From Collinsella sp. (GTDB lineage: Bacteria > Actinomycetota > Coriobacteriia > Coriobacteriales > Coriobacteriaceae), in the NCBI GenBank assembly GCA_019414205.1, contig DXML01000012.1, forward strand, positions 62,001 to 126,000: DNA of 64,000 nucleotides. Direction: 5' to 3'. The position numbers and the translations under genes are program-made. The notes under the pieces are model-generated. The model was given only the letters and a program-made list of their open reading frames with translations, did no database searches and was not told the DNA's origin. Below, piece after piece: positions 19,922 through 28,200 of this stretch. The first letter of the stretch is position 1. Every line of letters starts with the position of its first letter.

Positions 19922-20839
19922 ATGGACCTGCCTATCAGCTTGGAAGACATCACGTATGCCGAGAACTATCTGGCGCAGGGCGACCTGGCTACGGCGACGC
20001 CGCTGCTTGAGCGTCTGGTGGAGCTCGCCGAGGAGTATATCGACGCTGAGTGCAAGACGGAGGAGAAGCGCCAGTACTTTAGCTTCGACAGCAAGTTTGA
20101 GCGCCTGGCCTATCGCCGCGTGGAGAAGGATCCGCGCGAGCTGGTGCAGGTCGAGGTTCCCTTTGACCGCCTGTACTCCGACATGGCATTTGCCTACATC
20201 CGCCAGCAGGATTATGTGAGTGCTCGGAATGCCCTGATGCAGGCCGTGCGTTGGGATCCCATGAACTGCAACTATCGCTTGGACTTGGCCGAGCTGTTCC
20301 GCGCGCTCGAGGACAAGCAGGAGTGGGCATCGCTCTCGTTCTCGGTGCTGGAGCGCGCGAGCGACGGTAAGTGCGCCGCACGCGCCTACACCAACTTGGG
20401 TCAGTACTTCTTGGAGCCCGAGACCGAGAACATTTCGGCTGCCGTGGGCTGCGCGCGTCTGGCGCTGCGCCTGGCGCCCAACGATGCGCATACGACGCGC
20501 CTGCTCAACAAGATCCATACCACCTATCCGGATGCCGCGGACGAGAGTGACGACCATGTGATGGGTGAGCTCGCCCTGCAGGGCGTGCCGACCTCGCCTT
20601 CGGCCGAGATTGCCATCTGCCTGATCATGTGTGCGACCGACGCTGCGAGCGACGGCGACAAGCAGGAGGCTACGCGCCTGACGGTCCGTGCCCGCGACCT
20701 GGTGGGCGAAGAGGCGTGCGCGGCGATTATCAAGCTGGTGCGCGAGAGTGATGCCGAGCTTAACGCCGAGCGCAAGGCAAAGCGCGAGGCTGCGGGCTCA
20801 AACGCCGATGGCGCCAAGGAGGCCGGCAATGCCCAGTAA
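19922..20839 (+). CDS. TPR-like helical repeat protein, function unknown
   Basis: A 305-residue soluble protein without signal peptide or membrane segments. Several 34-residue-like helical pairs (LAQGDLATATPLLERLVELAEEY; SDMAFAYIRQQDYVSARNALMQAVRWDP; AAVGCARLALRLAPNDAHTTRLL) suggest tetratricopeptide repeats, so it probably binds a protein partner. The C-terminus is Ala/Lys/Glu-rich. GAGGAG precedes the ATG. Its last 11 bases overlap the smpB start, so it is translationally coupled to smpB, though no link to trans-translation can be proved here. Confidence 0.75.
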   Translation: MDLPISLEDITYAENYLAQGDLATATPLLERLVELAEEYIDAECKTEEKRQYFSFDSKFERLAYRRVEKDPRELVQVEVPFDRLYSDMAFAYIRQQDYVSARNALMQAVRWDPMNCNYRLDLAELFRALEDKQEWASLSFSVLERASDGKCAARAYTNLGQYFLEPETENISAAVGCARLALRLAPNDAHTTRLLNKIHTTYPDAADESDDHVMGELALQGVPTSPSAEIAICLIMCATDAASDGDKQEATRLTVRARDLVGEEACAAIIKLVRESDAELNAERKAKREAAGSNADGAKEAGNAQ

Positions 20840-21299
20840 GCGCGAGCGCAAGCTCATTTCCAAGAATCGCTCGGCTCATCACGAGTACTTTATCGATGAG
20901 ACGTTTGAGTGCGGTATTGAGCTGAGCGGTACCGAGGTCAAGTCGATTCGCGAGCGCGCGTGCCAGATTACCGATACCTTTGCACTGATTCGTGGCGGCG
21001 AGTGCTGGCTCGTGGGCCTGCATATCCACCCTTATAGCCATGGTGGCGTGTGGAACCGCGACCCTGATCGCCGCCGTCGTCTGCTGCTGCACCGCAAGGA
21101 GATTGACTTTCTCGACGGTAAGCTGCGCAACCGCGGCTATGCGCTGGTGCCGCTGGAGCTCTACTTTAATACCGACGGCCGCGTAAAGCTGCTGCTGGGC
21201 CTAGGCCGCGGCAAGAAGCTTTACGACAAGCGCGAGGATATGGCCAAGCGCGATGTCCAGCGCGAGATCGACCGCGCCCTCAAGGAGCACAATCGCTAG
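20829..21299 (+). CDS. smpB: SsrA-binding protein SmpB
   Basis: SmpB delivers tmRNA to stalled ribosomes for trans-translation. The 156-residue protein has the canonical NRSAHHEYFIDETFECGIELSGTEVKSIR start, the HPYSHGGVWNRDPDRRRRLLLHRKEI core, and the C-terminal GKKLYDKREDMAKRD tail that enters the decoding site. The start codon lies inside the end of the preceding gene. No tmRNA gene is recognised next to it. Confidence 0.97.
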   Translation: MPSKRERKLISKNRSAHHEYFIDETFECGIELSGTEVKSIRERACQITDTFALIRGGECWLVGLHIHPYSHGGVWNRDPDRRRRLLLHRKEIDFLDGKLRNRGYALVPLELYFNTDGRVKLLLGLGRGKKLYDKREDMAKRDVQREIDRALKEHNR

Positions 21300-21312
21300 G
21301 CGTTCTGTATAA

Positions 21313-21377
21313 GTTGCGGTGGAATACGGACTGTTTTGCCTGTTTGAGGGGCTATTCAGTCCCTATTTCACCGCAAC
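21313..21377. repeat. Inverted-repeat unit, family B copy 2 (20-25-20)
   Basis: GTTGCGGTGGAATACGGACT (21313-21332) and AGTCCCTATTTCACCGCAAC (21358-21377) enclose exactly 25 nt. The right arm is identical to that of the copy at 7564-7583, whereas the loops differ. It sits just after the smpB stop. Confidence 0.85.
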
Positions 21378-21505
21378 TGCGGGCGTCTCATCTTTCTTAC
21401 TGTTCTGACAAATATGTCTCAAAGGCGGCATCCGTTATGGGCACCGCCTTTTTTGTGGGTACATACATCCATGAGGTTCCAACCCGGGTTAGGGGAGTGA
21501 TCGTT

Positions 21506-22009
21506 ATGGACAAAACTGCGTTCTTTACCATGCCGAGCGGTCTGTACGTGGTGAGCGCCGCGGCAGACGGGCTGCGCGCCGGTTGCGTCATCAACACTGC
21601 GGTGCAGGTGACGTCCATGCCGCCGCGCATTTCGGTTGCCGTGAACAAGGACAACGTCACCTCGGGCGTCATCGCATCGGCCAAAGCGCTCGCGCTGACC
21701 GTGATCGATCAGACCGCCGACATGCTCTACATCGGTAACTTTGGGTTCCGCACCAGCAGCGATTATGACAAGTTTGCCAAATACGAGACCCGCGAGACGG
21801 CTCTAGGCATGCCCTATGTGCCCGAGCACGCGACGGCCCTGTTTAGCTGCCGTTTGATCGACACTGTGGATGTGGGCACGCATCTACTGTTTATCGGCGA
21901 GGTCGAGGATGCCGAGCACCTGAGCGACGAGACGCCGCTCACCTACGATTACTACCATAAGGTCCTGAAGGGCAAGACGCCTCCGAAGGCGTCCTCGTAT
22001 CAAGGCTAG
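21506..22009 (+). CDS. Flavin reductase-like FMN-binding domain protein
   Basis: A 167-residue protein of the flavin reductase-like/flavoredoxin type. The family pattern is visible in GLYVVSAAADGLRAGCVINTAVQVTSMPPRISVAVNKDNVTSGVIAS and the later LFSCRLIDTVDVGTHLLFIGEVEDAE. It would bind FMN and exchange electrons. The neighbouring rubredoxin makes an electron-transfer pair for oxygen or peroxide detoxification plausible. AGGGGAGTGA lies before the ATG at 21506. The rubredoxin has its own promoter. Confidence 0.85.
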   Translation: MDKTAFFTMPSGLYVVSAAADGLRAGCVINTAVQVTSMPPRISVAVNKDNVTSGVIASAKALALTVIDQTADMLYIGNFGFRTSSDYDKFAKYETRETALGMPYVPEHATALFSCRLIDTVDVGTHLLFIGEVEDAEHLSDETPLTYDYYHKVLKGKTPPKASSYQG

Positions 22010-22026
22010 AAATGTTCTAAAAATAC

Positions 22027-22054
22027 TTGCATTATATTATTGATAACATATACT
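22027..22054 (+). promoter_or_regulatory. Promoter of the rubredoxin gene
   Basis: TTGCAT (22027-22032) and TATACT (22049-22054) are 16 nt apart in a conspicuously AT-rich stretch. A loose dyad ttatt...aataa spans the -10 and may be a metal or peroxide-responsive operator. Confidence 0.6.
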
Positions 22055-22098
22055 AATAAGCGAAGTACATCACCAGTCGCGTTCGAGAGGAGAACATC

Positions 22099-22242
22099 AT
22101 GGCTGAGGAGAAGAAGACGTATAAGTTCGTGTGCATCGTTTGTGGCTACGAGGTTGAGGTCGACACGCCCGAGCTGCCCGAGGACTACGTGTGCCCGGTC
22201 TGCGGCGTCGGTCCCGATCAGTTTGAGCTCGTCGAGGAGTAG
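22099..22242 (+). CDS. Rubredoxin-like protein
   Basis: A 47-residue iron-binding electron carrier that is easily missed because of its length. It has the two knuckles FVCIVCGYEV (Cys12, Cys15) and YVCPVCGVG (Cys32, Cys35) that ligate one Fe, and the DQFE motif after the second. GAGAGGAG lies upstream of the ATG, a promoter lies at 22027-22054 and a terminator follows, so it is a monocistronic unit behind the flavin reductase-like gene. Confidence 0.92.
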   Translation: MAEEKKTYKFVCIVCGYEVEVDTPELPEDYVCPVCGVGPDQFELVEE

Positions 22243-22283
22243 CTCGCAGACACACGGCGAAAGCCGAACATAGCTCTGTCCAA

Positions 22284-22317
22284 GGGCCTCGGTCGAATTC
22301 TCGCCCGAGGCCCTTTT
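22284..22317 (+). terminator. Terminator of the rubredoxin gene
   Basis: gggcctcgg pairs perfectly with ccgaggccc, followed by TTTT. Confidence 0.85.
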
Positions 22318-22384
22318 CCTCCGCCCCCAAGGGATCGCGGTTGCTGTTGGCCGATCCTGTCTGTTGTGAGTCCGGCCGACCTTT

Positions 22385-22602
22385 TGTCTTAACCTGCCAC
22401 ATCTAACGGCTCAAAACGGGTCTTCCTGTTACAGATTGAGACAAAAGGTTGGAGCTGAAGAAATGTCTCGATCTGTAACATCTAACGGTGGAAATTGGGC
22501 CCACTTGTTACATATCGAGACAAACCAAAACCGTCCGGCAGAAGATCTCAATCTGTAACATCTAGACATCGAAAGCGGGTCTAGATGTTACAGATCGAGA
22601 CG
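22385..22602. repeat. 17-25-17 inverted-repeat array 1 (three units)
   Basis: Units: 22385-22443 (left arm degenerate), 22464-22522 and 22544-22602. Each is a 17-nt arm of the type TGTCTCGATCTGTAACA, a 25-nt loop and the complementary arm TGTTACAGATTGAGACA. Starts are 79 and 80 bp apart. It fills the space between the rubredoxin terminator and the mntH stop (convergent genes). Confidence 0.95.
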
Positions 22603-22628
22603 TTTGCCTGAGTAGGTGCCCCGCCCCA

Positions 22629-23885
22629 TTACATCCCTGTCAACAACACGACATCGAGAATCGTCACGATGGCACCGATCCCTACGAGCAGCGCGTTGAG
22701 CGGGCGCGAATTGGCGTATTTGCCCATGACGCGGCGTGAACTGGTGAGTCGTATGAGCACAAAGACCGTAATCGGCAGCTGAAGCGACAGCAGTGCCTGA
22801 CCCCAGATGAGACCTTCAAAAGGATTTGGAACGACCAGGCACGCCGCCACTGCTCCGGCGAAACAGGCCGCCACCCCGACCGAGGAATGTCGGTCGTGGA
22901 TGTCGTATTCCTCGTCGAACATGCCCGCAGTGATGGTTCCCGCCGCCATGCCCGCTGTCACGCTGCTCGATAATCCCGCGAACAGCAGCGCTACCGCAAA
23001 GATGGTCGAGCTCGCCGGGCCCAAGATGGGGGAGAGCGTGGCCGCTGCGACGGTGAGGTCGTCTACGACCATGCCGTGCGCAAAGAAGGTCGTTGCGGCC
23101 AGGATGACCATGGCCGAGTTGATTGCCCAGCCCACGCCCATCGAAAAGAGCGTGTCGAAGAGCTCGTAGCGCAGACGTTCTTCGATAACCTGCTCGCCTT
23201 GGCCTTCGAAGTGCATGGATTGGATGACCTCGGAGTGCAGAAAAAGGTTGTGTGGCATAACGACCGCACCCAGGACGCTCACGATAATCGCGGCAGAGCC
23301 AGTGGGCATGCTAGGCGTGATCCAGCTTGCGGCGGCTTGCGGCCAGTCGACCTTGACTAGTGCAAGCTCGGCCAAAAACGAGAGTCCTACCACGCCTACG
23401 AAGGCGATGATCCAGCGTTCGGCATGCTTGTAGGAGTTCGTCATGAGCATCGCCATCGATACTGCCGCCACGATGACGCAGCCCGCGCGCACGGGCAGCC
23501 CAAAGAGCATTTGAAGGGCAATCGCGCCACCCAGGACTTCGGCCATGGCGGTGGCGACAGTCGCGAGATAGGCACTGGCGAGTACCGTGCGTCCAACGAA
23601 GCGGGGGAGGTAACGTGTCGTGGCCTCGGCAAGGCAGGCGCCCGTGGCGATACCCAGGTGCGCCGCGTTGTGCTGCAGCACAATGAGCATAATCGTGGAC
23701 AGCGTGACGATCCACAGCAGCGCGTAGCCAAACTGCGAGCCCGCGGCCATATTGGAGGCCCAGTTGCCCGGGTCGATAAAGCCGACGGTCACGAGCAGCC
23801 CGGGGCCGATATGCCGCGCAATGTCTAGGCCTCCGTGACCGCCGGTGCGCCGGGAACCAAAGTGTTGTTTGAGATGGTTGAGCAT
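22629..23885 (-). CDS. mntH: NRAMP family divalent metal (Mn2+) transporter
   Basis: A proton-coupled importer of Mn2+/Fe2+. The 418-residue protein has about eleven hydrophobic segments and the two unwound-helix metal-binding motifs: FIDPGNWASN near the N-terminus and VMPHNLFLHSEV in the middle. The ATG at 23885 has CAGGAG upstream; an in-frame ATG 12 codons earlier lacks one. It lies 75 bp downstream of gpmA on the same strand, so the two are probably one operon. That gap leaves no room for a manganese riboswitch. Confidence 0.92.
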   Translation of the reverse strand: MLNHLKQHFGSRRTGGHGGLDIARHIGPGLLVTVGFIDPGNWASNMAAGSQFGYALLWIVTLSTIMLIVLQHNAAHLGIATGACLAEATTRYLPRFVGRTVLASAYLATVATAMAEVLGGAIALQMLFGLPVRAGCVIVAAVSMAMLMTNSYKHAERWIIAFVGVVGLSFLAELALVKVDWPQAAASWITPSMPTGSAAIIVSVLGAVVMPHNLFLHSEVIQSMHFEGQGEQVIEERLRYELFDTLFSMGVGWAINSAMVILAATTFFAHGMVVDDLTVAAATLSPILGPASSTIFAVALLFAGLSSSVTAGMAAGTITAGMFDEEYDIHDRHSSVGVAACFAGAVAACLVVPNPFEGLIWGQALLSLQLPITVFVLIRLTSSRRVMGKYANSRPLNALLVGIGAIVTILDVVLLTGM

Positions 23886-23960
23886 GGTGCGCTCCTGTGT
23901 ATGGGCGGCGTGACGTCGCATCTGGGCCGTGCGGCGCCACGCGTCGGTTTTGGGTTGGGG

Positions 23961-24734
23961 CTACTTGTGTGCTTTGCCCTGATTGGCCACGGCATCGATC
24001 TTGGCGGCGATGGTCGCCGGGTCGCCGATGTAGCGCTTGTCGAGGACGTTGAAATCGGTGTCGAAGGTGTAGACGAGCGGCACGCCGGTGGGGATGTTGA
24101 CCTTGAGGATCTCCTCGGGCGTGAGGTGCTCGAGCTTCATGACGAGTGAGCGCAGGGAGTTGCCGTGTGCGGCGATGAGTACGCGCTTGCCGGCGAGCAT
24201 CTGGGGGCGAATCTCGTCTTCGAAATAAGGCCAGGCGCGGGCGATCGTGTCCTTGAGGCACTCGGTATAGGGCAGCTGATCGGGCGCGACATCACGGTAT
24301 TGCTCCTGGGTGTGGGGATCGCGCGCGTCGTCCGGCTCGAGTGCCGGCGGGCAGACATCGAAGGAGCGGCGCCAGATGAGCACCTGCTCGTCGCCGTGCT
24401 CCGCTGCGGCATCGGCCTTGTTGAGACCCTGCAACGCTCCGTAGTGGCGCTCGTTGAGCTTCCAGGATTTGATGACGGGCAACCACTCGCGATCCATTTG
24501 GCCGAGCACGATGTCGAGGGTGTGAATTGCGCGCTTGAGACGCGAGGTGTAGCAGACGTCGAAGTCGAAGCCCGCTTCTTTGAGGGCTCGACCGCCTGCT
24601 GCGGCTTCTTCGCGGCCCGTGTCGGTGAGTTCTACGTCGGTCCAGCCGGTGAACAGGTTGAGTTTGTTCCACTCGGATTCTCCGTGACGGATAAGGACAA
24701 GTTGCATTGTCTGTCGGTCTGCTCGGTGCGCCAT
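23961..24734 (-). CDS. gpmA: 2,3-bisphosphoglycerate-dependent phosphoglycerate mutase
   Basis: This glycolytic enzyme interconverts 3- and 2-phosphoglycerate. The 257-residue protein has the phosphohistidine motif LVLIRHGESEWN, the LNERHYGALQGLNK substrate loop and the second catalytic histidine in VLIAAHGNSLRSLV. AAGGAGG lies just before the ATG at 24734. The first nine residues (MAHRADRQT) extend beyond the usual start; an in-frame ATG at 24707 is an alternative. It is followed by mntH. Confidence 0.94.
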   Translation of the reverse strand: MAHRADRQTMQLVLIRHGESEWNKLNLFTGWTDVELTDTGREEAAAGGRALKEAGFDFDVCYTSRLKRAIHTLDIVLGQMDREWLPVIKSWKLNERHYGALQGLNKADAAAEHGDEQVLIWRRSFDVCPPALEPDDARDPHTQEQYRDVAPDQLPYTECLKDTIARAWPYFEDEIRPQMLAGKRVLIAAHGNSLRSLVMKLEHLTPEEILKVNIPTGVPLVYTFDTDFNVLDKRYIGDPATIAAKIDAVANQGKAHK

Positions 24735-24870
24735 AGGGGCCTCCTTGATCTGGCACGGTGTGCGTGCCGTTTGCTTGACGCCGCAAAGGATACCCGTTTT
24801 AAGCTTAAAAGTTAACCAAGACTAACAAAATTGTTGTATTTGAATAGGATGATGAAGGGGGGCTGCGAAC

Positions 24871-25089
24871 TGTCTTGATCTGTAACAACTAGGGATGGAA
24901 ATTGGGCCTAGGTGTTACGGATCGAGACAGGAAGAAATGGTCCTATGGAAAATCTCGATCTGTAACAGCTGACCGCCAAAGCCGGCCCTTCGTGTTACAG
25001 ATTGAGACATTCGGTACCGTCTCTCAAAAACATCTCAATCTGTAACAGTTAGTCGTCGTAATTGGGCCTTCCTGTTACAGATTGAGATG
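24871..25089. repeat. 17-25-17 inverted-repeat array 2 (three units)
   Basis: Units: 24871-24929, 24951-25009 and 25031-25089. All loops are 25 nt, both linkers 21 nt, and starts are exactly 80 bp apart. It occupies the divergent region between gpmA and gltB; nothing else gene-like is seen in 24735-25272. Confidence 0.95.
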
Positions 25090-25272
25090 TTTGAAGTGGT
25101 GAGCTAACAGGCCGAACTTGGGGCCTATGTTGTCGCCCTTGAGGTCGGCGGTGTCCACTCGTAGGGCGTGCGTTACGCGATTGTTTCGAAACGGGTGGGA
25201 AACACAACGGGCCGACGATGCTCCTACTATGCCTATTCAACTGACTGTCTAAATATCTAGGGGAGGATCGCG

Positions 25273-28200
25273 ATGCAGGCAGATTCCGCTCAGCAGCAGG
25301 GCCTTTATCGCCCCGAATTCGACCACGATGCATGTGGCATCGGCGCGCTTGCCGATATCAACGGTGAGCGCCATCACCAGATTCTGGACGACGCACTGTC
25401 CATTCTGGTCAACTTGGAGCACCGCGGCGGCACGGGACTCGAGAAGAATACCGGCGATGGCGCTGGCATCCTGTTCCAGGTTCCGCATCACTTTTTCCGT
25501 AAAGAGGCTCAAAAGTGCGGTCAGATTCTGCCGGCAGAGGGCGACTATGGCGTGGCCATGCTGTTCTTCCCGCAGGACGACAAGGGCGTAGAGGATGCCC
25601 GCCGCGTGTTTGAGGAGGGCTGTGCCGAGGCCGGCGTGCCGCTGCTCTTTTGGCGCGAGGTGCCCGTCGACCCGCACGACCTGGGCGAGACGGCCCGCGC
25701 CTGCATGCCCACTATCCTGCAGGCCTTCCTGGGCCGTCCGGACGACACGCCCGCCGGCGATGCCTTTGAGCGTCGCCTGTACGTGTGCCGCCGCACCATC
25801 GAAAAGAAGGCCGATGCCGAGTTTGCCCTGCGAGACAAGATCTTCTATGTGTGCTCCATGAGCTCGCGCACCATCGTGTACAAGGGCATGCTTGTGGCCA
25901 CGCAGATGCGCCGCTTCTTCATCGACCTCAACGACGCCGCCGTCAAAACGGCCGTGGCGCTCGTCCACTCGCGCTACTCCACCAACACCACGCCCAGCTG
26001 GGAGCGTGCGCACCCCAACCGCTTTATCATCCATAACGGCGAGATCAACACCCTCAAGGGCAACGTCAACTGGATTCGCGCCCGCGAACCCAACCTGTAC
26101 AGCCCCGTGCTGCAGCACGATCTTGAGCGCGTGATGCCCATCATCAACCGCGAGGGTTCCGACTCCGCGATTCTGGACAACGTGCTCGAATTCTTGGTCA
26201 TGAACGGTCGCCCGCTCACGCGTGCCGCGTCCATGTTGCTGCCCGAGCCGTGGGACCACAACGATAGTCTGAGTGAGGAGCGTCGCGCCTACGACGCCTA
26301 CCAGTCCATGCTCATGGAGCCCTGGGACGGCCCGGCGGCCATCGCCTTTACCGACGGTCGCACGCTGGGCGCCGCCCTCGACCGCAACGGCTTGCGCCCC
26401 GCCCGCTACTACGTGACGCGCGATGGCCGCTTTATGCTGGCAAGCGAAGTGGGCACCATCGAGGTGAGCCCCGAGAACATCCTGACGAGCGGTTGCCTGG
26501 GACCGGGCCAGATGCTCGAGGTCGATTTTGCCCGCGGGCGCGTCATCTACAACGACGAGCTGCGCGTCCGTTACGCCAAGGAAAAGCCCTACCGTGATTG
26601 GATTGCCGAGGAGACGCTGACCGTCGACGTGCTCGATAGGCCTGCCGCGGTAACGCCCGCCGAGGACGCCGAGGTACCCGCCGCCGTGCGCATGGCTAAG
26701 CTCGGGTATCACTGGGATGACGTCGATGAGGTCGTGCGTCCCATGGCCCAGCAGGGCAAGGCCCCGCTCGCCTCGATGGGCATCGACGCGCCGCTGGCTT
26801 GTCTGTCCAAGAAGACGCGTTCGTTCTTCGACTATTTCTATCAGCTGTTCGCTCAGGTCACGAACCCGCCCATCGATGCCCTTCGCGAGCACATGGTGAC
26901 TTCGACCACGCTCTACCTGGGCAACCACGGCAACCTGCTCGAGGATTCCCGTACGGCCTGCCAGCTGGTTCGCCTGGAGCGTCCGCTGCTGAGCGAGGAG
27001 GAGTTCGACCGCATTTGCGCCATCGACCGCGTGGGCTTTAAGACTCGCCGTTTCCGTGCCGTCTACCGTCGTGACGCCGGCGAGGGCGCGCTGCAGGCTG
27101 CGCTCAAGCAGCTTGCAGAGGACGTTGAGGCTGCGGTCCGCGACGGCGTGAACATCGTGGTGTTGAGCGATCGTGCCGCTGCGGGCGAGGTGCCCGTGCC
27201 GTCGCTGCTCGCCGTGGGCTGTGTGCACAACCACCTGATTCGCGCTGGCGTGCGTACCTTTGCCGACATCGTGGTGGAGTGCGGCGATGCCGTGTCCCCG
27301 CACGACTTTGCGGCGCTGGTGGGCTACTCCGCAAGCGGCATCTATCCGTACAATGCGCATGCGTGCATCCGCGACTTGGCAGCACGCGGCGACCTGGACG
27401 TGACGGCCGAGCAGGGCATCGACAACTACAACAAGGCCGCGACGGCGGGTATCGTCTCCATCATGTCCAAGATGGGTATCTCCACGGTGCAGAGCTATCA
27501 CTCCGCGCAGATTTTCGAGGCCGTCGGCTTTACTCCGGAGTTCGTCAACGCGTACTTCGCCGGCACGGTGAGCCGTGTGGGCGGTATGGGTGTCGAGGAC
27601 GTTGAGCGCGAGCAAAACGAGCGCTATGACGCCGCGCTCGCCATCCTTAAAAGCCCGGCTCCCGATCAGCTGCCCACGCTGGGCCTGACCAAGTGGCGCC
27701 CGCTCGGCGGCGAGGAACACCTCATCGACCCCCAGGCCGTCTACCTGCTGCAGACCGCCTGCCGTGAGGACAGCTACGACACCTTTAAGGAGTACAGCGC
27801 CCGCCTGCACCGCACCGGCCGTGCCGTGCGTCTGCGCGACTTGCTCGACTTTGATGCCAGCGGCCGCACGCCGGTTTCGCTCGACGAGGTCGAGCCCGCG
27901 CTCAACATCGTCCGCCGCTTTAACACCGGCGCCATGTCGTACGGCTCCATCAGCAAGGAAGCACACGAGTGCATGGCCATCGCCATGAACCGCCTGCACG
28001 GCCGTTCCAACTCCGGCGAGGGCGGTGAGGATCCGCGTCGCGAGACCCCGCTGGCTAACGGTGATTCCAAGAACTCCGCGATCAAACAGGTGGCAAGTGC
28101 GCGCTTTGGCGTGACGAGCCGCTACCTGTGCAGCGCCTTCGAGATTCAGATCAAGATGGCCCAGGGCGCCAAGCCCGGCGAGGGTGGCCACCTGCCCGGC

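Noticed and set aside
21300..21505. tmRNA gene next to smpB
   Set aside because: No tRNA-Ala-like ends or tag reading frame are visible; the gap holds a palindromic repeat.
23886..23960. Manganese riboswitch upstream of mntH
   Set aside because: Only 75 bp separate mntH from gpmA, too little, and no typical structure is visible.
22385..25089. Repeat arrays considered as CRISPR arrays
   Set aside because: Successive repeats alternate in orientation, there are only two or three units per array, the loops are similar to one another, and no cas gene is present.
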